From Pseudomonadota bacterium (GTDB lineage Bacteria; Desulfobacterota; Desulfobulbia; Desulfobulbales; JAHJIY01): 64,000 nt of DNA. Of the stretch, positions 42,045 through 50,929 are shown one piece after another. The position numbers were made by a program, and so were the translations under genes. Under the pieces are notes generated by a model. The model searched no databases and had not been told where the DNA came from. It saw nothing but the letters and a program-made list of their open reading frames with translations. Position 1 is the first letter of the stretch; each line of letters starts with the position of its first letter. The stretch spans positions 29,967 through 93,966 of the forward strand of contig JAHJIY010000051.1 in NCBI GenBank assembly GCA_018823175.1. The letters are read 5' to 3'.

Positions 42045-42121
42045 TGAAAGTGATCAGTGACGAGTAAATAGTAACGAGTTTTTTCCCTTGTTACCCGTCA
42101 CTTTCATGCTTCGTTGTTCCC
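42045..42121 (-). repeat. Heptamer/hairpin dispersed repeat, family A copy 3
   Basis: Plus strand: GATGAAAGTGATCAGTGACG, AGTAAATAGTAACGAG, TTTTTTCCCTTGTTACCCGT and CACTTTCATGCTTCGTTGTTCCC. The terminal ATGAAAGTGA and TCACTTTCAT are inverted repeats, giving a full-length hairpin copy. Confidence 0.9.
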
Positions 42122-42291
42122 GTCTCCGGCGATGGATGTTATGATGTAAAGTGCAGGAACAAAGGAACCACGACCAAATAACTTATAAAAAAATTTATAA
42201 CCACTTTATCAGACGAAAAACTCCGGGTGGAACATATAAATTGAGACCCCGCACGAGAAATGATCAGTAAAACCATACTTGGATAGTTTAG

Positions 42292-43506
42292 ATGAAAAAC
42301 AAATTAAAAGATAACATCCAGCAGGCCAAAATCGCCTGCGGCATCCTGGACAAAAAGGTCTATACCGGCCCTTGGCACGTCCAGATAGATCTGACCAACA
42401 AATGCAATAATGACTGTATTGCCTGCTGGTGCAACTCTCCCCTGCTCGGCGATAAAGCGATGCGGGCCGAGATCAAGAACAAATTCCTGCCCTTTGAGGT
42501 GGTGATCAAACTAGTCGACGAACTAGACGCCCTGGGGGCCCGGGATCTCTATTTCACCGGCGGCGGCGAACCTTTCATGCACCCGCGGATCCTCGACATC
42601 ATGCGTCATATCAAATCCAAGGGGATGCGGCTAGATATGAGCACGAATTTCACCCTGGTCACCAAAGAGATTGCCGAGCAACTGATTGAAATCGGGGTAG
42701 ATCATATGAATATCAGCCTCTGGGCCGCCACCCCTGAGACATATTCAAAGCTGCACCCGAATAAAAATGAGCAGACATTCCTGAAAATGACCGAGATCAT
42801 TGACTTTATCAATGCCAGAAAGGCCGAAAAGCAGACGCTGAAACCGGCCCTGGGCATGTATAATGTCATCACCTCGGAGAGTTACCTTGAAATAATCGAC
42901 ATGCTTGAGTTTGCCCACCTGCACCGGATGAATGATATAAATTTTGTGCCGGTTGACACCATGCCGGGTAAAACGGACGTCCTTAGTTTAAACGCCAAAC
43001 AACGGCAGGAACTTTCGGAACTGGTCGCCACCCTGCCCGCCAAAAGGCTTGAGTTTCAAGAAAAATACCAGCACGAGGTCTTAATTTCCAACCTGGAGAT
43101 GTTTGCCCAGCGGATCAGAAGCGACTCGGCCGATGAGGCCAATTATGACGCTGAGCTGTTAAGCTCGATGCCGTCGTGTTATGCCGGCTGGTCCTTTGCC
43201 CGGATCCTGGCGACCGGCGAGGTTAATTCCTGCCTGAAATCATTTAAAATCCCGGTCGGCAATATCTTCGAATCAAGTTTCCCGGAAATCTGGTTTGGCG
43301 CCAAACAACATGAATTCAGAGCGCACACGATTGATTACGACATCAATGATCCATATCTCAAATCCATGGGCAATGATATGCAGACCGAAGGTCAGGGCTG
43401 CATGAAATGCTGTGATAATCTGGGACTGAACATGTCGGTCCATGAAAAGATGATCGACCTGGACCTGCCCAAAAAGATCCTGATCAGATTGGCCAACCTG
43501 CTGTAA
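42292..43506 (+). CDS. Radical SAM/SPASM enzyme
   Basis: A 404-residue radical SAM protein. The 4Fe-4S motif is CNNDCIACWC (Cys38, Cys42, Cys45), followed by DLYFTGGGEPFMHPRILDIM and MRLDMSTNFTLVT. The C-terminal SPASM-type region has CYAGWSFARILATGEVNSCL and GQGCMKCCDNLGLN, giving cysteines for auxiliary clusters. No precursor peptide is visible within 300 bases, so a RiPP link is not supported. The place after the methyltransferase suggests a tailoring step (C-H functionalisation, oxidation or methyl transfer). Ribosome site is modest. Substrate unknown. Confidence 0.85.
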   Translation: MKNKLKDNIQQAKIACGILDKKVYTGPWHVQIDLTNKCNNDCIACWCNSPLLGDKAMRAEIKNKFLPFEVVIKLVDELDALGARDLYFTGGGEPFMHPRILDIMRHIKSKGMRLDMSTNFTLVTKEIAEQLIEIGVDHMNISLWAATPETYSKLHPNKNEQTFLKMTEIIDFINARKAEKQTLKPALGMYNVITSESYLEIIDMLEFAHLHRMNDINFVPVDTMPGKTDVLSLNAKQRQELSELVATLPAKRLEFQEKYQHEVLISNLEMFAQRIRSDSADEANYDAELLSSMPSCYAGWSFARILATGEVNSCLKSFKIPVGNIFESSFPEIWFGAKQHEFRAHTIDYDINDPYLKSMGNDMQTEGQGCMKCCDNLGLNMSVHEKMIDLDLPKKILIRLANLL

Positions 43507-43529
43507 ATATGAAATTTAGGAATTGTTAA

Positions 43530-44972
43530 ATGCGTGACCTGGCGGGGCGATATTTCTGTTTTTATAAACTCGGGATGTGGGCGAACAGACCCGGGCCCAA
43601 TGTTGTCGCCATTTTCGCGGCCCTGCTGGTCCTGATTGCCGGAGTCTCGCCGGTCAACGCCGCCGAAGAATTGGACGCCCAGTCACCGGCCCATTATTCC
43701 CTGGCCCAAAGCCTGAAAATCGCCGAAGCAAACTCCCTGACCCTGAAAAACTTACCCCGCCAGATGCTGGCCGCCGAGTTAAACAGCGAGAACGTCGATC
43801 TAGACAAGTGGCCGGCCTTGAATCTTTCGGTCGACTATGAGTTGGGCAACAAGACCGTAGTTGAAGATGAATACGGCCGGTTAAAACCATATCTGACTTT
43901 GACCCAGGAAATTCTGGGCAAGGTCGACGTCAAGTACGCCAAAGAATGGGCGGCGATGACCAAAAAAATGGATGCCGAGGCCAATCTGTCAAAAATCAGA
44001 AGGGACCTCTTCCTTGAGGTGGCACAAAAATATTACACCCTGCTGCTGGCCCAGATGAAATATGAGCAGGAAGCAAACTTTTTTGCCAAAAGCCAACTTG
44101 ATCTGCAGGAAGCAAAGTCAAAATACGAGGACGGCCTGATCTCAAAAGTTGACGTGATTCGGGCCGAAACCAATTTTTCGTACTCTTCACTAAAACAACT
44201 ATCGGCCCAAAATGAGCTTGAATACGCGGCCGCCGAGTTCGTAGGCGTTCTAAACCTGCCACGCGAGACAAAAGTCCGGACCGAGCCGTTGGACAAACCG
44301 CCGCTCTACACCATCGAATTTGAAAAGTTGAAAGATTACGCCGAAAGGCACAATGCCGAACTGGCCATCTATGACAAGGTAATCGAACAACTGCCGCGCT
44401 TCAGGAGCCTGGCCAAAAAAATCAACTGGCCGACCGTATCAATGGCCGCCTTTTGGGGCGAAGGAAGTCAGGGCGGCGGCAAAACCGAACCAAATGAAGA
44501 TGATTACGGCCTCCGCGTATCCCTGACCCAACCCATTTTTGATTACGGAATAAAAGATCGCAAACGTCAGATCCTGGAACTGGAGATTGACGAACTCGAG
44601 GCGGCCCACCTTTCATTTCGTAATCAATACTACCGAAAACTCGACCTGCTGTTAAAACAATTTACCCACGCAGGCCTTGAGGTTCAGCAATTAAAAATCC
44701 AGGCCGAGCAGGACATGGCCTTGGCCGAAATCGGCCAAAGAAGTTATGAACTGGGCATGACCTCTTATACCGACATGCTGCAAAACCGTGACCTGGCCCA
44801 AAAAAGTGAATACCGTTATGCTGCGGCCATCACCAAATATCTGATGACCGACGTTGCGGTCAAGCTCAATGCCGGCCTGCAAAACATTGACGCTCTTTTT
44901 GATCAAACAATGGAGTGGCCCGGACCGGACCAAAAAGTTAAAATGGATACGGAAGAGAAAAAAACTGACTGA
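43530..44972 (+). CDS. TolC-family outer-membrane efflux protein
   Basis: A 480-residue protein. A hydrophobic signal segment (VVAIFAALLVLIAGVSPVNAA) is followed by the alternating helical hairpins and beta strands of TolC: SLAQSLKIAEANSLTLKNLP, RRDLFLEVAQKYYTLLLAQM, KYEDGLISKVDVIRAETNFS, SLTQPIFDYGIKDRK and LGMTSYTDMLQNRDLAQKSE. TolC forms the outer-membrane channel of tripartite exporters. It lies 23 bases after the radical SAM gene and 65 before the HlyD-type adaptor, and completes an exporter with the downstream FtsX-type permease and ATPase. Confidence 0.92.
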   Translation: MRDLAGRYFCFYKLGMWANRPGPNVVAIFAALLVLIAGVSPVNAAEELDAQSPAHYSLAQSLKIAEANSLTLKNLPRQMLAAELNSENVDLDKWPALNLSVDYELGNKTVVEDEYGRLKPYLTLTQEILGKVDVKYAKEWAAMTKKMDAEANLSKIRRDLFLEVAQKYYTLLLAQMKYEQEANFFAKSQLDLQEAKSKYEDGLISKVDVIRAETNFSYSSLKQLSAQNELEYAAAEFVGVLNLPRETKVRTEPLDKPPLYTIEFEKLKDYAERHNAELAIYDKVIEQLPRFRSLAKKINWPTVSMAAFWGEGSQGGGKTEPNEDDYGLRVSLTQPIFDYGIKDRKRQILELEIDELEAAHLSFRNQYYRKLDLLLKQFTHAGLEVQQLKIQAEQDMALAEIGQRSYELGMTSYTDMLQNRDLAQKSEYRYAAAITKYLMTDVAVKLNAGLQNIDALFDQTMEWPGPDQKVKMDTEEKKTD

Positions 44973-45037
44973 TCCAAATCTGAAAAAATGACATATTTCC
45001 CCGCACAAAACGGGTTGTTCTTATCAGGGAGAGTTAA

Positions 45038-46255
45038 TTGAAAAAATTTATATATTTTATCGCCATAGCCCTTGGTTTGCTGGTTCTGTTCTTGATCGTA
45101 AAAAAACCGGCGGACAAGACCGGAGATCAGCGGGGGCCAACCTCATGCCAGACGATAACCGTTGAGCCAGGGGAGATTGCCACCGTCATTACCGGACGTG
45201 ACAAGTTGACCACCAAACGGTTTTCGCAGATCAGGACCAGCGGCAATAAAAAAATCAAAAAAGTGCTGGTCAAGGAAGGTGAACTGGTTGAAAAAGATCA
45301 ATGTCTGGCCCTGGTTGAAACTGATGACCAGTATGATCTGGAACTCCATAACGCCAGATGGGGACTGATCACCAACGAGCAGAAATTAACAGAACTGACC
45401 AGCAGGCTGCAGGACCAGGAAAAACTTTACGCCGAAGGTTTTATCGCCTTGCTGGCAATCAAGGAAACCAAGAGTCAACTGGCCCAACTGGAAACCCAAA
45501 AAAATATATTAGAAAAGAAAATCAATCTATATGAAAACAAACTCGGCCAGACCGCAGGTGAATCACCAGACCTGAACGTCAAAGCCGACTCAGGTGACAT
45601 CTGTGTCAAGGCCCCTTTTGCCGGGACAGTGATGCAGATCTTCAAACATGAGGGCGACATCCCCACCCCGGCGGCCGAGCAGAATTTTCCGGAACCCAAT
45701 GCCGGGACAATCATGATCCTCGCTGATCTCAGCGAGTATTTTGTGGAATACAAGGTAAGTGAAATAGATCTTGCCAAGATTGAAAAAGGCCAGGCGGTGA
45801 GTCTGATTTTTGACTCTTTTCCGACAAAAACATACCGAGGCGTAGTTGACCATATTTCAGACATATCTTCCGTCACCAGAAAGGATCAGATGCAGGAACA
45901 AAGAGACCTGAGTTATTATCTGGTAAAAATCAAGGTGATTGACAGCGGACCGGAACTCAAGCAAGGGCTTTCCTGTCGGGTTTCAATCGAGATTGAACAT
46001 AAAAAAGGAGTTTTACTGGCCCCGGTAAGAGCACTAATCAAGGAAGATGACGGAGAATACGTTTTCACCCTGGCCGGAGGTTTGATTACAAAAAAACAGA
46101 TCACAACCGGCCTGCTCAATGAAAACATGTTCGAAATCACCAGCGGGCTTACCGCCGGCGACCAGATTTGTGTTGATCCGTTCATTGTGATGGAACAGGA
46201 GGCCTTACGCAAACAAAAGGCCGACCGGAACTGGCTTGAAAAAATATTCAACTGA
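45038..46255 (+). CDS. HlyD/MacA-type periplasmic adaptor
   Basis: A 405-residue membrane fusion protein. The N-terminal membrane helix (FIYFIAIALGLLVLFLIVKK) is followed by the lipoyl/biotinyl half-motif (KKVLVKEGELVEKDQCLALV), a helical hairpin, the second lipoyl half (DICVKAPFAGTVMQIFKHEG) and beta-barrel strands (GQAVSLIFDSFPTKTYRGVV and onward). The start appears to be TTG at 45038 with GGGAGAG upstream. It would connect the TolC channel to the MacB-type ABC permease. Confidence 0.9.
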   Translation: MKKFIYFIAIALGLLVLFLIVKKPADKTGDQRGPTSCQTITVEPGEIATVITGRDKLTTKRFSQIRTSGNKKIKKVLVKEGELVEKDQCLALVETDDQYDLELHNARWGLITNEQKLTELTSRLQDQEKLYAEGFIALLAIKETKSQLAQLETQKNILEKKINLYENKLGQTAGESPDLNVKADSGDICVKAPFAGTVMQIFKHEGDIPTPAAEQNFPEPNAGTIMILADLSEYFVEYKVSEIDLAKIEKGQAVSLIFDSFPTKTYRGVVDHISDISSVTRKDQMQEQRDLSYYLVKIKVIDSGPELKQGLSCRVSIEIEHKKGVLLAPVRALIKEDDGEYVFTLAGGLITKKQITTGLLNENMFEITSGLTAGDQICVDPFIVMEQEALRKQKADRNWLEKIFN

Positions 46256-46267
46256 AACCATTCCCCT

Positions 46268-46351
46268 TTAGCGGGAACAAAGAAATATGCAAGCAACGAG
46301 TGACCAAAGGGGAAACTCGTTACTATTTACTTGTCACTTGTCACTTTCATA
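46268..46351 (+). repeat. Heptamer/hairpin dispersed repeat, family A copy 4
   Basis: GCGGGAACAAAGAAATATGC, then AGCAACGAGTGACCAAAGG, GGAAACTCGTTACTATTTAC and TTGTCACTTGTCACTTTCAT. It lies between the adaptor and permease genes without disrupting either. Confidence 0.85.
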
Positions 46352-46421
46352 TCCCCTTTCCGAAAATCTGTTAAGTGTCCATTTAAGGGGAATGATTTAA
46401 TGGCACTAAGGGCCGCGTCTT

Positions 46422-47660
46422 ATGTTAGTAAACAAGGTTGTACTCCGGGAAGCATTACTGAGTGCATTCAAACAATTGTCCGTGCAGCCCCTTCGGACCT
46501 TTCTCACCATCTCCGGGATTTCAATCGGGATCGCGGCCTTGATCGCAATGATGGGAATCGGGGAAGGAACCCGCCAGAAAGTGATCAACGACATGGAAAA
46601 AATCGGCGGCACCGGGGTGATCACCGTCGAGCTGCAGAACATGGGCAACAACGACCCAAACCGGCAGAATATCCAAAAAGAAAAACTTACTAAAAAAGAT
46701 CTCACCGCCTTTGAGCAGGCCAGCAATCTGATCACCGGAATCGCGCCGGTCGTCCACCTGCCCGGCCTGGTTTTCTATAATGATCTGCGCTTCGAGGGTC
46801 AGGCCCTGGCCACCACCGAGTTTTACAGCGAAATCAGAGATTGGCCGGTTGAAAAAGGCCGATTCCTGACCAGGGTTGACCTTGATTATCTCAATAATGT
46901 CTGCGTGATCGGCTCGGAAGTAAAACAAAAACTTTTTGCTGATGACGACCCGATCGGCCGGAAAGTTCGTTTCCGAGGCGAGGAATTTTCGGTGGTCGGC
47001 ATCATGGCCAAAAGAAATTTTGAGGCTGGACGCTGGCTTAATGACCTGATTCTTCTGCCGATAACCACGGTTGAAAAACGGATCACCGGCCAGCTTGATT
47101 ATTCAAGTATTTTATTAAAAACAGACAAAATGGATACGGTGCCCCTGGTCAAGGACCAGATTAGCCTGGCGCTGAACAACCGTCACCCCAACCCGGGCAA
47201 CATCGTCATTCATTCCCAGGTCGATGTGATCAACAGTCTCAACCGCGCCTCAATGCTGATGCGCTTTTCATTTGGCTCGATCACCCTGATTGTGCTGATG
47301 GTCGGCGGCATCGGCATCATGAACCTGATGCTGGTCTCGGTCACCGAAAGGACCAGAGAGGTCGGCATTCATAAGGCGGTCGGCGCCCAGGACCATGATA
47401 TCCTCTTGCTCTTTCTGTTTGAAGCGATGACCTTAAGTTTACTCGGCGGCATCATCGGCATATTTTTCGGGATCCAGGGCGGCAACTTTCTCTCCTTTGC
47501 CATCGCCGTCTATCTCGACAACCAGGTCGCCTGTATCATTTCGAATAAGTCAATTATGCTGGCTGTTTTCTTCTCGGTATTTATCGGGATAGTTTTCGGA
47601 CTATACCCGGCCATGAAAGCGGCAAGCATCGATCCCAGCAAGGCCTTAAGTTATGAGTAA
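46422..47660 (+). CDS. FtsX/MacB-type ABC transporter permease
   Basis: A 412-residue protein with an N-terminal membrane helix (LRTFLTISGISIGIAALIAM), a large periplasmic MacB-like core domain (about 50-270) and three C-terminal helices: RFSFGSITLIVLMVGGIGIMNLM, LLFLFEAMTLSLLGGIIGIFFG and IMLAVFFSVFIGIVFGLYPAMK. The cytoplasmic motif VTERTREVGIHKAVGA is the coupling helix. These mechanotransmission permeases move or extrude substrates from the periplasm. The ATPase is a separate downstream gene (8-base overlap) rather than fused as in E. coli MacB. Confidence 0.93.
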   Translation: MLVNKVVLREALLSAFKQLSVQPLRTFLTISGISIGIAALIAMMGIGEGTRQKVINDMEKIGGTGVITVELQNMGNNDPNRQNIQKEKLTKKDLTAFEQASNLITGIAPVVHLPGLVFYNDLRFEGQALATTEFYSEIRDWPVEKGRFLTRVDLDYLNNVCVIGSEVKQKLFADDDPIGRKVRFRGEEFSVVGIMAKRNFEAGRWLNDLILLPITTVEKRITGQLDYSSILLKTDKMDTVPLVKDQISLALNNRHPNPGNIVIHSQVDVINSLNRASMLMRFSFGSITLIVLMVGGIGIMNLMLVSVTERTREVGIHKAVGAQDHDILLLFLFEAMTLSLLGGIIGIFFGIQGGNFLSFAIAVYLDNQVACIISNKSIMLAVFFSVFIGIVFGLYPAMKAASIDPSKALSYE

Positions 47661-48327
47661 TTCACCGGTCATCGAGATGGACAAAATCTGCTATACCTAC
47701 GGGGGGGCCAGGCAGGTTTTTGCCCTGCAGGACATTTCACTGACCATCGGGGCAGGTGAATTTATTGCCATCTCCGGCCCTTCCGGTTCCGGCAAGAGCA
47801 CCCTGATGCACATCATGGGCTGCATGCTGACCCCGACCAGCGGCGGCTACCGCCTTTTAGGTGAGGAGGTGGCAGGCCGGACTTCAAGCCAGATGGCCAA
47901 AATCAGAAACTCGGCGATCGGCTTTGTCTTCCAGAACTTCAACCTGCTGCCCAGGGCCTCAGCCTTAAACAACGTCGCCCTCCCCTTGATCTATGCCGGG
48001 ATAGGCGGCAAAGAAAGAAGAGAAAAAGCGCAGGAAGTCCTCAAAAAAGTCGGCCTTGGCAAACGGATCAGCCATCATCCCAATGAGCTTTCCGGCGGCG
48101 AGAAGCAGCGGGTTGCTATTGCCCGGGCAATTGTGACCAGACCGCGAATTTTACTGGCCGATGAGCCGACCGGCAACCTGGACCGGGCGACCGGTAAATC
48201 AATCATCGCCATGCTCAAGGATCTGGCCGCCGAAGGGATGACCATTATCTTTGTCTCCCACGATCTGGAAATGGTGGCCGAGGCAACCAGATCAATCCAG
48301 ATTATCGACAGCCGGCTGGCCGGTTAG
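47653..48327 (+). CDS. MacB/LolD-type ABC transporter ATP-binding protein
   Basis: A 224-residue ABC ATPase. Walker A is [14 protein letters not shown] (about 41-54), the signature [16 protein letters not shown] (about 139-154), Walker [18 protein letters not shown], and the H-loop VSHDLEM. It starts inside the permease gene (8-base overlap), so the two are co-translated. With TolC and HlyD-like proteins it forms a complete tripartite exporter, presumably for the product of the upstream biosynthetic genes. Confidence 0.96.
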   Translation: MSNSPVIEMDKICYTYGGARQVFALQDISLTIGAGEFIAISGPSGSGKSTLMHIMGCMLTPTSGGYRLLGEEVAGRTSSQMAKIRNSAIGFVFQNFNLLPRASALNNVALPLIYAGIGGKERREKAQEVLKKVGLGKRISHHPNELSGGEKQRVAIARAIVTRPRILLADEPTGNLDRATGKSIIAMLKDLAAEGMTIIFVSHDLEMVAEATRSIQIIDSRLAG

Positions 48328-48763
48328 AAAATAGTAAATAGTAAATAGTGACGAGTAAATAGTGACGAGTTTTTAACCTCGGCACTTACCACTTGCCACT
48401 TTCAATAAAAATCCCTTCAGAGAGAAAAAACAGATTATTTTTCCGCCATTCCCTTCCCAATATAAACATTGAGCCAGACCAGTCAGATCTGAGTTTCCCG
48501 TAATCTTTCACTCCAAAGAGTGTTGAAATTGCGCAATAATTTATTGCTGGGAAATATCAATATAAGTTGCAGGACTTAAAAAAGTTTGTATAAGATTGTA
48601 ATCAAATAAATGAAAAATCCGGGCCGGGAAAGATTGCTTATCTATCCACGGACCACCGTAGATTAAAACTGCTGTAAATATCAATACTCGTCTGAAGAGC
48701 TTCGGGCCCTTGGTATTAAAATGATAGATTCAGGTAATCAAATGATACATTGGGGGGATATTT
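48328..48763. other. Intergenic region after the exporter operon
   Basis: About 435 AT-rich bases. Family A repeat copy 5 lies at 48330-48403. The remainder contains no recognised gene or RNA; the promoter of the diguanylate cyclase is expected near 48600-48750. Confidence 0.6.
48330..48403 (-). repeat. Heptamer/hairpin dispersed repeat, family A copy 5
   Basis: Plus strand: ATAGTAAATAGTAAATAGTG, ACGAGTAAATAGTGACGAG, TTTTTAACCTCGGCACTTAC and CACTTGCCACTTTCA. Four heptamers in inverted orientation relative to copy 1, directly after the ABC ATPase stop. Confidence 0.85.
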
Positions 48764-49669
48764 ATGTCTTCAAAAGACAAGTTGCAAAAGACGCTGGACG
48801 ACATTACCTCCAGCCTCCGTTCTTTCCTTGAACTCTCGGTAAAGGAAGATGACAAATCATGGAGCCACTGGATTTCGTCGGTGGCCCGTGAAATCAAGAT
48901 CAGGTGCTGGCAGAAGAACAACTGCAGCAACCGCGATTGTCCCGGCTATAAAAATGAATGCGGACGCTGCTGGCTGATCAACGGCACCCTCTGCGCCCAG
49001 ACCCATCCTGCCGGAGGCCGGCATACCAGCTGCTGCGACTGCGAGATTTATCGGGCCAATGTCGGAAAAGATCCGGTTTCAGAAATTCAGGAACAGATCA
49101 TTACCCTGGTCCACACCCTGCGGGTCAAACAGCTCATGTTGAAGGAGATGGCCACCCAGGACCCGCTGACCGGGCTGAAAAATCGTTATTTCTTCGACCT
49201 TTATGTCCCCATTGAAGTAGAAAAGCTGCACCGGACAAAAGAGACCATCTCGATCATCATGATCGATATCGATAATTTTAAGTTTATCAACGATGCCTTC
49301 GGTCATCTCTACGGCGACCACATCCTGCAGGAATGTGCCGGAATCCTGGAGCTATCGATCAGGGCTTCCGACATCCTCTTCCGCTTCGGAGGAGACGAAT
49401 TTGTCATCGTCATGTCCAAAGCCGACGATCCGGAAACCAACATCCTGATCGAACGGATTTATCGGAATCTTGCCCAATGGAACAGGGCCAACAAGAATGA
49501 ACAGAGCCCGATCAACTTGAGTGTCGGTCATTCAATCATGCATCATGAAAATGAGCTGCTGGAAATCATTGAGGAAGCGGACCAACGGATGTATGAGGAC
49601 AAAAAGAGACACAAAACAACCCAAAACCGTCTTGCTTCACAGCCCGAGGCGAACACCTCTTTGCAGTAG
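48764..49669 (+). CDS. Diguanylate cyclase with N-terminal two-CW cysteine domain
   Basis: A 301-residue protein. A Cys-rich N-terminal segment (about 46-92) reads IRCWQKNNCSNRDCPGYKNE, CGRCWLINGTLCAQTHPAGG and CCDCEIY, with two Cys-Trp pairs and nine cysteines in all, the two-CW type module of unknown ligand (metal or FeS). A helix links it to a GGDEF domain with FRFGGDEFVIV; the inhibitory site RASD lies five residues upstream. It should make cyclic di-GMP, possibly in response to redox or metal. GGGGGGAT precedes the ATG. A PilZ protein encoded 3.4 kb away is a potential receiver. Confidence 0.92.
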   Translation: MSSKDKLQKTLDDITSSLRSFLELSVKEDDKSWSHWISSVAREIKIRCWQKNNCSNRDCPGYKNECGRCWLINGTLCAQTHPAGGRHTSCCDCEIYRANVGKDPVSEIQEQIITLVHTLRVKQLMLKEMATQDPLTGLKNRYFFDLYVPIEVEKLHRTKETISIIMIDIDNFKFINDAFGHLYGDHILQECAGILELSIRASDILFRFGGDEFVIVMSKADDPETNILIERIYRNLAQWNRANKNEQSPINLSVGHSIMHHENELLEIIEEADQRMYEDKKRHKTTQNRLASQPEANTSLQ

Positions 49670-49692
49670 CGTTTTTTTTAAAAATAAACCAG

Positions 49693-49722
49693 GGTCATCC
49701 CGCGAGGGGCAGCCCTGTTTTA
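49693..49722 (+). terminator. Possible terminator after the diguanylate cyclase
   Basis: CAGGG (49693 onward) pairs with CCCTG, with an inner CCC-GCGA-GGG hairpin, followed by TTTT. Moderately convincing stem. Confidence 0.5.
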
Positions 49723-49770
49723 TGATCATTTCAAAAAGATAATCAACTGCTTACCCTGCCAATACTTAAA

Positions 49771-50928
49771 TCAAAAAGCCTCCCGGATGTTGACTATCAC
49801 CCCGATCCCGTCGTCCACCCAGGCGAGATCGGCCCGGATATTAAAACGTTGATCCTGGTTCAAGGCATAGCGAAAACCACTGCCCAGGCTGGTTTTAAAC
49901 TCCTTGATTTCCATGTCGCCGAAACCGGGGGCCACTTGGGACGCTTCGGCAAAGACTGTTCCTGAAATTTTCTTATAGATCGGAAAACGATATTCCGACT
50001 GCAGGGAAATCATGTCCCGATCCTTGTAACGACCATTTTCAATCCCCCGTAAGATCATGGTGCCGTCCGGTGAAGAGAGATAACCAAACGGCACCTCACC
50101 ATCGGTGGACCTGAAATCGGCAGCCAGGGCCAGCACCGAATCCTTTCTCCAGTCGATTTTCCGGTAATAACGCAACTCCGCTTTTTGCAGGCTAAAATCA
50201 AGATCACTGCCCAAACCTTCGGCATATTTAACATAACAATATCTGGCGACAACTCCGGTGGTGGGGGAATTAGTATTATCCCTGGTATCATAACCGCCGT
50301 CCACCCCCAGTCCAACATAAGTGCCGTCGGTGGCGCCGAAGACCTGCCCGGTTGCCAGCATCCCACCCGGCTCTGTTTCGATCTCACTCCTATCGTAATA
50401 ACCCAGGAGGTCAAAAACCAGGAAATCAAATAACCGTCTTTCAAGAGTGAGGTTAGCGGTCAGCGAAGTTAGTTCATATTTTTCAGAGAGGTCTGGTGAA
50501 TCGTTGCCCGGCTCATAATAGTTGGCCTTCCAGAAACTTCCATCCAATGAGGCATTAATCCGATAAGTCCCCGAGGCCAGGAAAATATTGGGCGAAAGAG
50601 ACAAAGCGTATTGCCCCTTGGTGGTCCCATAGACCATGAGATCAATAGTTGATGCCTGTTCTCCGGTGGCCTCCACCGGCAGGAAATGAAACAACATCCC
50701 CCCCAGCATCAAACCGGTCTCCGGACTGCTGGCAATAATCGGAAAGACCACCCATCGTTGCTGGTCAGCGGGATGGTCGAGTGATGCCGCTTTATCCCGG
50801 CCATCAGCCGGCTTGACGACCGCCGGACCTTCCTCGGCCCAAAGCGAGGTGAGCGGCAACACAAAGATCGCCATAAAAAAAGCCAAACCACTCCAGACCA
50901 GACAAGTCAAACAGGATCGAAAACTCAT
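49771..50928 (-). CDS. BamA/TamA-like outer-membrane barrel protein
   Basis: A 385-residue protein. After a signal peptide (CLVWSGLAFFMAIFVLPLTS with cleavage near LWA-E), it has WVVFPIIASSPETGLMLGGM, then barrel strands and DGGYDTRDNTNSPTTGVVAR, GTMILRGIENGRYKDRDMIS and LQSEYRFPIYKKISGTVFAE, the segments typical of the C-terminal barrel of the Omp85 family (surface antigen D15, with the RGIxxG-like L6 loop in modified form). No POTRA domains are visible, so it is a short barrel-only member. AGGAGATTGAT precedes the ATG at 50928. It follows a broken polyferredoxin gene with one base between them. Confidence 0.85.
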   Translation of the reverse strand: MSFRSCLTCLVWSGLAFFMAIFVLPLTSLWAEEGPAVVKPADGRDKAASLDHPADQQRWVVFPIIASSPETGLMLGGMLFHFLPVEATGEQASTIDLMVYGTTKGQYALSLSPNIFLASGTYRINASLDGSFWKANYYEPGNDSPDLSEKYELTSLTANLTLERRLFDFLVFDLLGYYDRSEIETEPGGMLATGQVFGATDGTYVGLGVDGGYDTRDNTNSPTTGVVARYCYVKYAEGLGSDLDFSLQKAELRYYRKIDWRKDSVLALAADFRSTDGEVPFGYLSSPDGTMILRGIENGRYKDRDMISLQSEYRFPIYKKISGTVFAEASQVAPGFGDMEIKEFKTSLGSGFRYALNQDQRFNIRADLAWVDDGIGVIVNIREAF

Positions 50929-50929
50929 A

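Noticed and set aside
42025..42292. RiPP precursor peptide next to the radical SAM/SPASM enzyme
   Set aside because: The interval is occupied by a family A repeat and no small gene with a ribosome site was found there.
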